DNA from: Catenovulum agarivorans YM01
GTDB lineage: Bacteria > Pseudomonadota > Gammaproteobacteria > Enterobacterales > Alteromonadaceae
DNA: 43,668 bases
Assembly (NCBI RefSeq): GCF_000281085.1
Contig: NZ_JH767524.1
Location: 272,433-316,100, forward strand
Direction: 5' to 3'
Position 1 is the stretch's first letter. Each line of letters begins with the position of its first letter. The notes beneath the pieces were generated by a model, which was not told the DNA's origin, ran no database searches, and was given only the letters and a program-made list of their open reading frames with translations. Shown one piece after another: positions 18,065-27,398 of this stretch. The position numbers were made by a program, and so were the translations under genes.

Positions 18065-20812
18065 TTACCAAACTCGGCTTGAGCCTGAAGCAAAATTAAA
18101 TTGCTGAAGTTCAGTCCAAATAAAATCTATCGTGCTTTGATGGTTATCATGCACTAGTTGATGAATGCTATCAGGTACAACAAAATCACTTGGTGCTTTT
18201 TGCTGATACATAGCCATATAAGTGACTAAACTTGCTAGATAGTAGATAGTTGCCCGACCATGCGGTGAGTTGTCTTCGTACAAATCATCCACCGGAATAT
18301 CTTTTAGTGCAGTTTGGGTGAGTAATTTGGCAATGACAGGCCCAACCGGGATCATTTTGACATTTGCATCAGGGCGCGATTGCACGAGTTGATCGTGATA
18401 ATCCAACCACCAACGATGGAAACCACCCGCTTGCTCATTTAACGTTTGTTGGTGATATTCAGCTAACCTTTGCTCTGATGGTGGGAAAGTACCGCCCATA
18501 TCAGGCCAATTTTCATATATGTATACTTGAATGCCAGGTTCTTGTGTGCGCAACCAATCAACAATTTCTGTTGTCGCTGACAGCGGTGATTTTTGCTCTG
18601 GGTTATCACCATCATAGGGTTCACTTGCTGCTTTATATTGGGCAAAATTGGCTGCGGTTAATAACACAGTATTAAAATCTACATCTGCAAAAGTATCGCC
18701 TGTATCTTGATCCCACGCGCCCGGTACTTGGTCAAAACCCCATTGTGCATTGGGTGGCAAGTTGGCATGTTGCAGTAAAAAGCCATATTGACCACTGACG
18801 GAAAAACTATCACCTGAGTGTACAGCCATTTGGTGCATCCAATGCGGCACTGTCGTTTCGTCTGTTTCAGTTAAATGCAAAATTAAACTATGACCAAAAA
18901 TATAGGTTTTTAAGTTTTTATCACCTGTTTGTGGCGGGTCGACCGGGTCTGGTGTTGGATCTACCGGATCTGGCGTAGGTTGCGGATCTGGCGTTGGCTC
19001 AGGTGTTGGTACAGGATCAGGCACTTGCTCAAAATCCGGTTGTTGATAGCTGTAAGTGCTACTCGCGGTTTGCAAAGCACGTAATTTAGGTGTTTGATTA
19101 ATATCTTGGCCATAATATTCCATTGTCCCCCAAGCACCGAACTTGCTATCTGCAGGGCCTATATGACTAAAAGCCGCGAATATAGAGCCACCGGCGGCAA
19201 ACCAAACTTTGTAGTATTCATCATAAATATTTTGCATAACTTGATGGCGTTGAAAATCAGCCAACTTAGTCATTAACACTTGGTCATCACAAAATTCTGC
19301 ACCACATAAAAAGTGCTGACCGCCTTCATAAGCAATTAGCTCCATTTTGTATTGATTGGCCAGTTGTTTATGCTGCTCTATCCCACCTTTAACTTCATCC
19401 GAGTGAATTTGCTCGATAGCAAAATCTTCTAGCTCATCAAATGAAGAATTAACGATATAATCACGTGATACTTGGTCGGCTATATGAAAATCACCACCAA
19501 AATAAGGCGCTATCGCCAAGGCATCAAAACTTTGGTTATGTGGATTAATTGCTGGATCATTTAACGCTTGTAGTGACATTTCAGTACGCGCAGCCCATGA
19601 GCCTTGCCCTGCTAATACAGTGATCACTCGATGCGACTCGCCCCCAAACACTTGTTTAAAGGCATTAAAAATTTCTAATGAGCGTTTGGTTTGATAACGT
19701 CGTGATGAGGTTTCACCATCACACTCACCATTGTCTAGTTCAACTCTAGCAACAGAGTCAGCACAAGCGGTTTGGCTTAACCAATGGGTTTGTTCAAACA
19801 ACCAATTCCACAGTTCGTTGGAATACTCCAAAATAACGTATTTATCATCGTCCAAGGTATCCAATACGATTTGTGCATAAGCTCGAATATAATCATCGTC
19901 AACTTTATGACCAAAAGTTAACCATGGATGCACATCTAAGTGATTGACCATTTGCATGAGTACTTGTGGTGGATGACCAGCAAAATGACTGCCATCACAC
20001 ACATTGCCTGGGCAATCATTGTTGGTGTAATAATTGATTGGTGTGATGTTTTCATCACTTTCCGCTGCATTTCCGTTGGTAAACATCATATCCATTAAAC
20101 GCACAAACGAAACATCGGCTAAACTCGGTTTTAGCTCATCATTAAAGGCTTGTGTTTGATAACTAGCTAAGTCGTCTTCATGGATGATTTGTATAGCATG
20201 AATTGGATCCTTTATATCAGATTGGCTAATGCGTAAAATTTTATCTGCACCGACTTGGGTACCAAAATCGTAGACTCTATGACCATCAGCAGGTGTTTGC
20301 TGCAAACTTGCGCCTAAAATGTCGAACTCGCCCGAGCCTGCAAAAAATACATGGTACAAACCTGTGTTGTCACGGCTACCTGCACTAATAGGGGTTTCAA
20401 CTCTTTGTAATTCATTGGTGCCATTTACTGCAAAAGGTACATGTGTTGGGTAACCATCAGCTCTTTTAGGTATTTGACTGAAATAAATATCGTTTTCCCA
20501 GCGAGTACCTGTGCTATCGGCGGTTTTCCACGGATCGGCCGCACGCATTAAATCTTTGTAATATTGACTGGCAGAATAATATACATCACCGCCTAAATTC
20601 ATACCCATTAAAGATTTGCCAGCAAAAGCTGCAGCAAATTTACCTGCCCCAGCATCCACTGATGGTACAGTTGGATTATCAACCGGCGGATTGTCGCTTG
20701 GTGGGGTGTTTGGCTCTGGTTGTTGTGTTGTATCCTGCTCGTCAATTTCGACCGAAACTTTACAAGCTGTTAGTCCTAAGCATACTGCTAAAAATGCTGA
20801 CCTGAGTTTCAT
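18065..20812 (-). CDS. lipoprotein with clan GH-A-like glycosidase and SGNH-hydrolase-like domains
   Basis: A 915-residue exported lipoprotein starting at the ATG at 20812 (AAAGGA site upstream), with lipobox LTAC at Cys17. Residues about 50-590 form a domain with clan GH-A glycosidase features: Glu333 in EYSNELWNW as likely acid/base and Glu496 in LIAYEGGQHF as likely nucleophile. A Pro-Thr-Asp-rich linker (about 597-630, TPEPTPDPQPTPDP) leads to a C-terminal SGNH-like esterase domain: Ser642 in FGHSLIL, an Asn in TAANFA and Asp847/His851 in DNSPHG. It would be tethered at the cell surface or in the periplasm, attacking a polysaccharide and its ester groups. The GH family and substrate are not identifiable by eye. 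Transcription probably depends on CRP (site at 20932-20947). Confidence 0.8.
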   Translation of the reverse strand: MKLRSAFLAVCLGLTACKVSVEIDEQDTTQQPEPNTPPSDNPPVDNPTVPSVDAGAGKFAAAFAGKSLMGMNLGGDVYYSASQYYKDLMRAADPWKTADSTGTRWENDIYFSQIPKRADGYPTHVPFAVNGTNELQRVETPISAGSRDNTGLYHVFFAGSGEFDILGASLQQTPADGHRVYDFGTQVGADKILRISQSDIKDPIHAIQIIHEDDLASYQTQAFNDELKPSLADVSFVRLMDMMFTNGNAAESDENITPINYYTNNDCPGNVCDGSHFAGHPPQVLMQMVNHLDVHPWLTFGHKVDDDYIRAYAQIVLDTLDDDKYVILEYSNELWNWLFEQTHWLSQTACADSVARVELDNGECDGETSSRRYQTKRSLEIFNAFKQVFGGESHRVITVLAGQGSWAARTEMSLQALNDPAINPHNQSFDALAIAPYFGGDFHIADQVSRDYIVNSSFDELEDFAIEQIHSDEVKGGIEQHKQLANQYKMELIAYEGGQHFLCGAEFCDDQVLMTKLADFQRHQVMQNIYDEYYKVWFAAGGSIFAAFSHIGPADSKFGAWGTMEYYGQDINQTPKLRALQTASSTYSYQQPDFEQVPDPVPTPEPTPDPQPTPDPVDPTPDPVDPPQTGDKNLKTYIFGHSLILHLTETDETTVPHWMHQMAVHSGDSFSVSGQYGFLLQHANLPPNAQWGFDQVPGAWDQDTGDTFADVDFNTVLLTAANFAQYKAASEPYDGDNPEQKSPLSATTEIVDWLRTQEPGIQVYIYENWPDMGGTFPPSEQRLAEYHQQTLNEQAGGFHRWWLDYHDQLVQSRPDANVKMIPVGPVIAKLLTQTALKDIPVDDLYEDNSPHGRATIYYLASLVTYMAMYQQKAPSDFVVPDSIHQLVHDNHQSTIDFIWTELQQFNFASGSSRVW

Positions 20813-20857
20813 TGTTTTTTCCTTTACCACTAATTGGAAGCTATTGTGTGTAATTCA

Positions 20858-20878
20858 CCGCCATAAAATGTCTGGCGG
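20858..20878 (-). other. hairpin in the 5' leader of the glycosidase gene
   Basis: A 6-bp GC-rich stem, CCGCCA and TGGCGG with a 9-base loop, lies 46-66 bp before the start codon and within the predicted transcript. No T-tract follows, so it is not a terminator; it may affect mRNA stability. Confidence 0.4.
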
Positions 20879-20904
20879 CACAATAACTTTGGTAAAAAAC
20901 AATG

Positions 20905-20947
20905 ATTACAACAAGCTGTGATATAAGTTAATGCGAGCTAGCTCACA
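20905..20947 (-). promoter_or_regulatory. CRP-activated promoter of the glycosidase lipoprotein gene
   Basis: The CRP site at 20932-20947 reads TGTGA-GCTAGC-TCGCA on the minus strand, one mismatch from TGTGA-N6-TCACA, and is extended to a 26-bp near-palindrome by flanking GTTAA/TTAAC. A -10-like TGTAAT (20910-20905) would start transcription near 20898, which puts the CRP centre at about -41.5, the class II geometry. A weaker second CRP half-site (TCACA at 20984-20988) lies 41 bp upstream, in helical phase. Confidence 0.7.
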
Positions 20948-21005
20948 TTAACTCTTCACTTGAAATATTTTTAGTTAACTAGCTCACACTTAATCTGTTC
21001 ACACC

Positions 21006-22631
21006 CTAAACTTTATGCCTATGCTGACGCTGTAACAATTTAGACTGAGCAACTTGTTTGGCGGACTCAAGTTCATTAGCGACTGGCATAGACAAGGTTA
21101 AGGTTGAGAAATGGCTCTTTAACTTAGACGCAGCATAGTCTTGCTCAATAGCAGCAACGACCGCCTGGTGTTTTTCTGGAAATAACACCTCAGTTGCTTG
21201 AGCAAATAACTCATATAAACGTTTTAAGTTTATTTGATGCGTTTGCCCTGTTTGCTCAAATAACCAATTGGTTAGTGCCATAAATTCATCAAATGGATTC
21301 GAGTCCATTAATATAGGCAGCGCATGTTTAAAACGGCCAGAGTTGCCTATCATGTCCCAATAACGGGCAAATCGATTAACCAACTGCATAGTTGCAAAGT
21401 CAACTCGGTCGGTACTTAAAATATTAAATGGTGGCAATGGGCTAAAGCGCAAATCGAAGGTTTCAGTATGGCGAATAATCGGGCTACCTTTTAAGCGTTT
21501 TAAAATACCTAATTGAATTTCTTGTGGGTTACAAGCATACAGTTCATTAAAACTGTCTCGGAAGGATTCGAGCGTTTCGCCCGGCAAACCAAAAATTAAA
21601 TCAGCATGAATATGTGCACTGGTATTTTCGCGCAACCACTTAAGGTTGTCTTTTGACTTATCATTGTTTTGTTTGCGACTAATATTAGCTTGCACTTGTG
21701 GTTCAAAAGTTTGAATACCCACTTCAAATTGCAAACTATCTTCAGGGAATTGCGCTAAAAATTCTTTTAACTTGCGCGGCAAATGATCAGGCACAACTTC
21801 AAAATGCAGATATAAATCATCCGTCATTCTATCCAAGAAAAACTGCATAATTTTAATTGAAGTATTGATGTTCAGATTAAAAGTTCGGTCAATAAACTTA
21901 AAATTACGCGCGCCACGTTGATAGAGAATATCCATTTGTTCAAGGAAAATGTCTAACTCAAAAGGATTGGATGCAGTGTCTAATGACGATAAACAAAACT
22001 CACACTTAAATGGGCAACCGCGTGAAGCTTCGACATACAACAAACGATTTTTTAAATCTTCATCTGTGTAGTATTGATAAGGCAATTGCAAATCAGCTAA
22101 CGCAACAGGTTTAGATTTAAGCACTTTTTGTTCTGGCTCATTGTTATTAATAATGTCTAAACACAATTGATAAAAACTGATATCTGCCGCCCCCGTCAAA
22201 ACATAATCAGCTGATTGAGCAATCACTTGCTGCTCTGTTTCATAGCTCACTTCAGGGCCACCTAACACCACTTTTACTTCTGGCGCGATAACTTTAAGCA
22301 GGCTCACCACATTAGTGGTTTCAACTATGTTCCAAATATAAACACCAAAACCGACTATGTTAGGTTTAGCCGCTAAAATTTGTTCAACAATATCTATAGG
22401 TCTGGTTTGAATAACAAACTCTTGAATTTCGGTATTTGGCTGCAGCTCTTGCATATTGGCGTACAAATAACGCAAACCTAAACTTGCATGGATATATTTA
22501 GCGTTAATGGTCGCTAAAATAATCTTAGTTTGACTAGGCTGATTGGCTTCAGCTAGAGGACTAGCTTGGTTGCTATCGGCTAAATTTATTTGGCTAATAG
22601 CCATTGCTGAGTCGGCGGCTTGCTCGGTCAT
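21006..22631 (-). CDS. B12-binding domain radical SAM protein (DUF4080 type)
   Basis: A 541-residue cytoplasmic enzyme. The first 190 residues form a cobalamin-binding-like Rossmann domain (ILATINAKYIHASLGLRYL, VGFGVYIWN, VVLGGPEVS). The radical SAM core follows, with the 4Fe-4S cysteines Cys206, Cys210 and Cys213 in CPFKCEFC, and later GIQTF and HADLIFGLPGET segments. The C-terminal 130 residues match the DUF4080 layout. Substrate and reaction are unknown. It is a separate transcription unit: a strong terminator lies between hflC and this gene. It sits, with the glycosidase gene, in the hflC-yjeT gap. Confidence 0.9.
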   Translation of the reverse strand: MTEQAADSAMAISQINLADSNQASPLAEANQPSQTKIILATINAKYIHASLGLRYLYANMQELQPNTEIQEFVIQTRPIDIVEQILAAKPNIVGFGVYIWNIVETTNVVSLLKVIAPEVKVVLGGPEVSYETEQQVIAQSADYVLTGAADISFYQLCLDIINNNEPEQKVLKSKPVALADLQLPYQYYTDEDLKNRLLYVEASRGCPFKCEFCLSSLDTASNPFELDIFLEQMDILYQRGARNFKFIDRTFNLNINTSIKIMQFFLDRMTDDLYLHFEVVPDHLPRKLKEFLAQFPEDSLQFEVGIQTFEPQVQANISRKQNNDKSKDNLKWLRENTSAHIHADLIFGLPGETLESFRDSFNELYACNPQEIQLGILKRLKGSPIIRHTETFDLRFSPLPPFNILSTDRVDFATMQLVNRFARYWDMIGNSGRFKHALPILMDSNPFDEFMALTNWLFEQTGQTHQINLKRLYELFAQATEVLFPEKHQAVVAAIEQDYAASKLKSHFSTLTLSMPVANELESAKQVAQSKLLQRQHRHKV

Positions 22632-22703
22632 ATCTGTTCTTAACTACACAAAAATCAGCGCGCATTTTAGCCTAAATCGGTCGGAAATAAGAGTATAAAA
22701 ACA

Positions 22704-22728
22704 AAAAAGCTGCACAAGGCAGCTTTTT
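22704..22728 (-). terminator. rho-independent terminator after hflC
   Basis: A perfect 10-bp stem, AAAAAGCTGC / GCAGCTTTTT with a 5-base loop, followed on the minus strand by TTTTTTGTTTTT. It closes the nnr-to-hflC gene cluster 32 bp after the hflC stop. Confidence 0.93.
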
Positions 22729-22759
22729 AGAATTAAATCAGTTAACTATGGTTAGCTGA

Positions 22760-23632
22760 TTATTTGGCGTTGTTCATGTATTTAAAGAAGTCGCCGTCAG
22801 GTTTAACCAACATAACATCGTTTTTGCTGTTAAAGCTCTGTTTGTAAGCATCTAAGCTACGTAAGAATGAGAAAAACTCAGGGTTTTGGTTATAAGCATT
22901 TGCGTAAATACGCGCAGCTTCTGCATCCCCTTCACCTTTCACCGCACGTAAATTACGCTCAGCGTCTGCAACCATAATGGTAATACGCGCATCAATGTCG
23001 GCTTTGATAAACTCAGCTTGTTCTTTACCTTGTGATCTATGCTCAGCTGCAACCGCGTTACGTTCAGCACGCATACGATCATAAATAAAGCTACTGACTT
23101 CATCTGGTAAGTTGATTTTCTTAACACGTACGTCAACCACTTCAATGCCTAACTCTGCAGCACTTTCTTGCATACCAGTTAAAGCTTTATCCATGAGTTC
23201 ATCACGCTCACCAGAAACAATTTCGGCAATAGTGCGCGAACCAATTTGGCTACGTAAACCATTACTGAATTTACGATCTAATAACCCTTCAGCATTCGAT
23301 TTAATACCACTGGTTTTAAGATAATAAGTTTCAAAGTCTTTAATGCGCCACTTCACATAAGAATCAACAATTAAGTCTTTTTTCTCTGAAGTTACAAAAC
23401 GGTCTGCTTCACCATCCAAAGTTTGAATACGCGCATCTAAAATACGCACTTTTTCAATTAATGGAATTTTGAAGTGTAAACCTGGCGCGTAAATTACTGT
23501 GGTATTTTGGCTATCACGTTTTACTTTACCAAACTGAATAACAATACCACGTTCACCTTCGCCAATAACAAATAGCGACGAATAAACCAATACAAATAAA
23601 ACAACAATTGTACCGATAATTAAATTTTTCAT
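22760..23632 (-). CDS. hflC: HflC, subunit of the FtsH-regulating HflKC complex
   Basis: HflC and HflK form a large membrane-bound SPFH/prohibitin assembly that controls FtsH proteolysis. The start is the ATG at 23632, one base after the hflK stop and behind a GGAGG site at the end of hflK; the protein is then 290 residues: MKNLIIGTIVVLFVLVYSSLFVIGEGERGIVIQFGKV, with one N-terminal membrane anchor and the SPFH domain. EAARIYANAYNQNPEFFSFLRSLDAY near the C-terminus is typical. Confidence 0.97.
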   Translation of the reverse strand: MKNLIIGTIVVLFVLVYSSLFVIGEGERGIVIQFGKVKRDSQNTTVIYAPGLHFKIPLIEKVRILDARIQTLDGEADRFVTSEKKDLIVDSYVKWRIKDFETYYLKTSGIKSNAEGLLDRKFSNGLRSQIGSRTIAEIVSGERDELMDKALTGMQESAAELGIEVVDVRVKKINLPDEVSSFIYDRMRAERNAVAAEHRSQGKEQAEFIKADIDARITIMVADAERNLRAVKGEGDAEAARIYANAYNQNPEFFSFLRSLDAYKQSFNSKNDVMLVKPDGDFFKYMNNAK

Positions 23633-23633
23633 A

Positions 23634-24815
23634 TTAACGGCCTCCTGCAAAACGGTTGCTATCACGCAAGCCTGATGATTGGCTTGAACTACGTGAAGAT
23701 GAGGTCACCGGTGGTGAATATTGGCCAGAGTCTAAGCCTGACTGATTATTTTGCTCTTGGTTACGATTTTGCTGTTGTTGCAAAATTTTATCCAAAGGCA
23801 AATAAATCATATTGCCGCTGCCTTCTGAATCCAAAACGATTTTGGTGGTATTTGAATATACTTGTTCCATCGTTTCTAGATATAAGCGGTCACGCGTTAC
23901 TTTTGGCGCAGCTTCAAATTCAGGTAAAAGTTTCTCAAAACGAGCAACTTCACCGCGCGCTTCTAAAATGACCCGCTCTTTGTAGGCTTTGGCTTCTTCT
24001 TCCATACGGCGCACTACACCACGAGCTTGTGGCTCACGAGCTTTCGCATATGCTTGCGCTTCTTGGATATAACGATTTTCATCTTCTTGGGCAGCAATTG
24101 CATCATCAAAAGCAGGTTTAACTTGCTCTGGTGGGCGTGCTGGCAAGAAGTTGACGTCAACAACTTGAATACCTAAGTTGTAACGTTCAATTGTTTCTTC
24201 AAGCAATTGCCAAGTTTGTTGGCGAACTTCTTCACGACCTGTGGTTAATACGTTGTCCATAGTTGAATGACCAACAACATAACGCAATGCTGAATCAGTT
24301 GCTTGACGTAAACTATATACAGGCTCTGTCACGCTGAATAAGAAGTGACGTGGATTTTCAATGCGATATTGAACCTCCATCTCAACAATTACGACGTTTT
24401 CATCTTTGGTCAGCATTTTGCCGCTAGAAGTTAACGAAGCAACACTTTCAACGTTTACCGCAATTACTTTATCAATAAAGGCAGGCTGCCATTGTAGGCC
24501 TGGCTCGATAATGCTGTGGAATTGACCAAAACGCAGAACCACGCCTCGCTCAGCTTCTTTAATTGTGGATAAACCTAAATATCCCCAAACAAAGAACAAG
24601 ATAACTGCCACTAAAATTAACCCTGAGCTGCTAATACCGCCACCCGAGTTATTATTGTTAGAAGCGCTACCACCACCTTTGCCGCCAAAAGATTTTTTTA
24701 GCTTGTTCATGGTGTCTTTATATATTTCATCGAGATCTGGTGGTCCTTGATCTTTACCACCTTTGTTTCCCCACGGGTCTTTGTTGTTACTATTACCCGG
24801 TTCATTCCAGGCCAT
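23634..24815 (-). CDS. hflK: HflK, subunit of the FtsH-regulating HflKC complex
   Basis: A 393-residue SPFH-family protein. The N-terminus is Gly/Asn-rich and hydrophilic (AWNEPGNSNNKDPWG, GGKGGGSASNNNN), followed by one membrane helix (SSGLILVAVILFFVWGYLGL) and the SPFH domain (EAERGVVLRFGQFHSIIEPGLQW). A low-complexity Gln/Ser-rich tail ends it. It lies 14 bp downstream of hflX and is coupled to hflC. Confidence 0.97.
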   Translation of the reverse strand: MAWNEPGNSNNKDPWGNKGGKDQGPPDLDEIYKDTMNKLKKSFGGKGGGSASNNNNSGGGISSSGLILVAVILFFVWGYLGLSTIKEAERGVVLRFGQFHSIIEPGLQWQPAFIDKVIAVNVESVASLTSSGKMLTKDENVVIVEMEVQYRIENPRHFLFSVTEPVYSLRQATDSALRYVVGHSTMDNVLTTGREEVRQQTWQLLEETIERYNLGIQVVDVNFLPARPPEQVKPAFDDAIAAQEDENRYIQEAQAYAKAREPQARGVVRRMEEEAKAYKERVILEARGEVARFEKLLPEFEAAPKVTRDRLYLETMEQVYSNTTKIVLDSEGSGNMIYLPLDKILQQQQNRNQEQNNQSGLDSGQYSPPVTSSSRSSSQSSGLRDSNRFAGGR

Positions 24816-24829
24816 AATGCCACTCCAAC

Positions 24830-26116
24830 TTAATCAATAATAAAATTCTCTAATTGGCCTTGATGTGTTTTGTTCAAACGATTCCAATCTTCGCTCGACA
24901 TTTTTACATCAACCAACCAATCACCTAATTCGCTATAAGATTCTTCGACAATACAATCTAGCTGGAAAAATACCCCACGCCATTGCTGTTGAGCCGGCGG
25001 AATTGCTAGTTTGTATTCAACCATACTGCGCGCTAAATGTTCAGTTAGCGCTTGTAATAACAGTTCACAACCTTCACCTGTACGTGCGGACAACCATACA
25101 CGTACAACTCGGCCTTCATCATCTCTGTCAATATGCGGCCGCACGTCCTCAAGTTGGTCTATTTTGTTGTAAACCAATATTTGGGTAATGTCGTCAGCTT
25201 CAATTTCTTCAAGAACCTTATTTACCGCACCAATATTTTCCGCTCTACGCTCGTCCGCAGCATCTATTACATGCAGCTGAATATCCGCATCTCGCGTTTC
25301 TTGTAAAGTTGCTTTAAAGGCTGCAACTAGATCATGGGGGAGATGCCTAATAAAACCAACCGTGTCGGCTAAAATACTATCGCCTACCTCATCTAACGTT
25401 ATTTTGCGTAAAGTTGGATCAAGTGTTGCGAACAATTGATCCGCAGCATACACGTCAGATTCAGTTAAGCGATTAAACAGGGTAGATTTTCCGGCGTTGG
25501 TATATCCAACCAAAGAAATAGTTGGTAATGCGGAACGTTTACGCGCTCGTCGCCCCTGATCACGTTGCTTAGCTACTTTTTCGAGACGTCTCTCAATGTT
25601 TTTGATACGTCCACGAATTAAGCGTCGGTCGGTTTCTAACTGGGTTTCACCCGGCCCACGTAAACCTATACCACCTTTTTGCCGCTCTAAGTGAGTCCAA
25701 CCACGGATTAGCCTTGTTGAAATATGCTTCAACTGCGCTAATTCAACTTGCAAATTCCCTTCGTGGGTACGAGCTCGTTGGGCAAAAATATCTAGGATTA
25801 ACGTAGTGCGATCTAAAACGCGGCACTTCACTAGAGCTTCAACATTTTTCTCTTGTGAGGGGCTTAATGCATGATTAAAAATCACTACATTAGCTTCTAA
25901 TGCCACAACAGCTTGCTGAATTTCTTCAGCTTTGCCACTACCAACAAAAAATTTGGGATCAGGTTTAGAACGGGCAGCAGTCACCACTGCCAAAGTATTT
26001 ACTCCAGCAGAGGAGGCTAACAACTTGAGTTCTTCTAAATCTTCTCTTGCGACTTCGTCGTCTAAATCAACATGAACTAAGATGGCCTGGTCGCCTGCTT
26101 TATATCTATCAAACAA
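24830..26116 (-). CDS. hflX: ribosome-associated GTPase HflX
   Basis: HflX is a translational GTPase that splits stalled or heat-damaged ribosomes. The 428-residue protein has the HflX N-domain (FVGSGKAEEIQ, FNHALSPSQEKN, DRTTLILDIFAQRARTHEG), the glycine-rich GGIGLRGPGETQLETDRR loop and a G domain with the P-loop GYTNAGKST (Lys210), DTVGF and NKID. The start is TTG at 26116 with GAGGG upstream; E. coli hflX also uses a rare start with the same MFDRY opening. Confidence 0.97.
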   Translation of the reverse strand: MFDRYKAGDQAILVHVDLDDEVAREDLEELKLLASSAGVNTLAVVTAARSKPDPKFFVGSGKAEEIQQAVVALEANVVIFNHALSPSQEKNVEALVKCRVLDRTTLILDIFAQRARTHEGNLQVELAQLKHISTRLIRGWTHLERQKGGIGLRGPGETQLETDRRLIRGRIKNIERRLEKVAKQRDQGRRARKRSALPTISLVGYTNAGKSTLFNRLTESDVYAADQLFATLDPTLRKITLDEVGDSILADTVGFIRHLPHDLVAAFKATLQETRDADIQLHVIDAADERRAENIGAVNKVLEEIEADDITQILVYNKIDQLEDVRPHIDRDDEGRVVRVWLSARTGEGCELLLQALTEHLARSMVEYKLAIPPAQQQWRGVFFQLDCIVEESYSELGDWLVDVKMSSEDWNRLNKTHQGQLENFIID

Positions 26117-26142
26117 GCAGAAACCCTCTTAATTTTAAAATG

Positions 26143-26397
26143 TTATTCAACTTCTGATTCGTTAAAATTCGCTTGTGCATTTGGATTAGTCTGGAATGGA
26201 CGCGCAGGCACCACAGTCGAGATCGCATGTTTATAAACCATCTGGCTAACTGTATTTTTTAGCAAGATAACAAACTGATCAAATGATTCGACTTGCCCCT
26301 GTAATTTGATCCCATTTACCAAATAAATTGATACTGGAATTCTTTCTCTTCTCAACGCATTTAAAAACGGGTCTTGTAATGATTGTCCTTTGGCCAT
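26143..26397 (-). CDS. hfq: RNA chaperone Hfq
   Basis: Hfq forms a hexameric ring that pairs small RNAs with mRNAs. The 84-residue protein starts [35 protein letters not shown], with the Sm1 region and the Sm2 [12 protein letters not shown] motif. The disordered C-terminal tail is shorter than in E. coli (102 residues). It has a GGAG ribosome binding site and lies 69 bp after miaA, a gap that can hold a promoter of its own. Confidence 0.99.
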   Translation of the reverse strand: MAKGQSLQDPFLNALRRERIPVSIYLVNGIKLQGQVESFDQFVILLKNTVSQMVYKHAISTVVPARPFQTNPNAQANFNESEVE

Positions 26398-26466
26398 GTT
26401 CGGCTCCTTATTATTTTATTATTAATAGCATTTTAGTGTTTAACTTAGTACTAAACTAGCGCTATT

Positions 26467-27390
26467 TCAATTAATTAACGAAATTGTTTTTTCTATCAAC
26501 CCTGATTGTTCACTGTCTAACCAGTTTATCTGTGGCCAGTTACGTAACCACGTCATCTGCCGTTTTGCTAATTGACGTGTGGCGACTGTGCCACGGAACA
26601 CCATTTCATCATATTCTATTTTTTTTGCAAGGTAATCCCACATTTGTCTGTAGCCTACACAGCGTATAGAGGGCAAATCTTCATGTAGATCACCTCGTTC
26701 GAACAATTTTATAACTTCTTGTTCAAAACCTTGTTGTAACATTAACTTAAATCTGTGCTCAATTCGCTGGTGCAAAGCTTCACGACTTTTCGGTGCAATT
26801 GCGAACTGAGTCACTTTATAAGGGAATGCTTGGCCTTTATCTTCGGTTAACTCTGTCATGGTTTTACCACTAATGCGGTAAACCTCAAGCGCACGATTAA
26901 TCCTTTGTGGATCGTTCGGATGAATTCGCTCAGCCGCAACAGGGTCTATTTCAGCAAGTTGCTGATGCATCACTTGCCAACCAACTTTTTCAGCTTCTGC
27001 GGCCAACTCAGCACGAACTTTTTCATCCGCAGCTGGTAACTCAGACAAACCTTCTAATAAAGCCTTGAAATACAGCATAGTACCGCCAACCAAAACTGGC
27101 AATTTATTCCGACCGTGAATTTGCTCAATAAGTTTCAATGCGTCTTTACGAAAATCTGCTGCTGAATAACTTTCTGCTGGATCTAAAAAATCAATTAAAT
27201 GGTGCGGCGCGACGGCTTGCTCTTCTGCGGTTGGTTTAGCACTGCCAATATCCATGCCTTTATATACTAGAGCTGAATCGACGCTGATAATCTCAATTGG
27301 AAAATGTTTGGCAAGTTCGAGTGCCAAGGCCGTTTTACCTGACGCAGTTGGCCCCATTATAAAAATAGCTTGTGTTTCAAGCTGCTGCAT
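26467..27390 (-). CDS. miaA: tRNA dimethylallyltransferase
   Basis: MiaA adds a dimethylallyl group to A37 of tRNAs that read U-starting codons. I take the ATG at 27390 (307 residues), preceded by GAGAG, giving [27 protein letters not shown]; a TTG at 27402 is also open but overlaps the mutL stop. Family motifs: the P-loop [26 protein letters not shown] and [11 protein letters not shown]. Follows mutL closely and precedes hfq, as in E. coli. Confidence 0.97.
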   Translation of the reverse strand: MQQLETQAIFIMGPTASGKTALALELAKHFPIEIISVDSALVYKGMDIGSAKPTAEEQAVAPHHLIDFLDPAESYSAADFRKDALKLIEQIHGRNKLPVLVGGTMLYFKALLEGLSELPAADEKVRAELAAEAEKVGWQVMHQQLAEIDPVAAERIHPNDPQRINRALEVYRISGKTMTELTEDKGQAFPYKVTQFAIAPKSREALHQRIEHRFKLMLQQGFEQEVIKLFERGDLHEDLPSIRCVGYRQMWDYLAKKIEYDEMVFRGTVATRQLAKRQMTWLRNWPQINWLDSEQSGLIEKTISLIN

Positions 27391-27398
27391 TTGTACTC

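Noticed and set aside
18917-19030. Short tandem repeats in DNA (GGATCTGGCGTTGG-like) that could suggest a repeat array
   Set aside because: They encode the Pro-Thr-Asp linker of the glycosidase-esterase lipoprotein; no CRISPR-like spacing or spacers.
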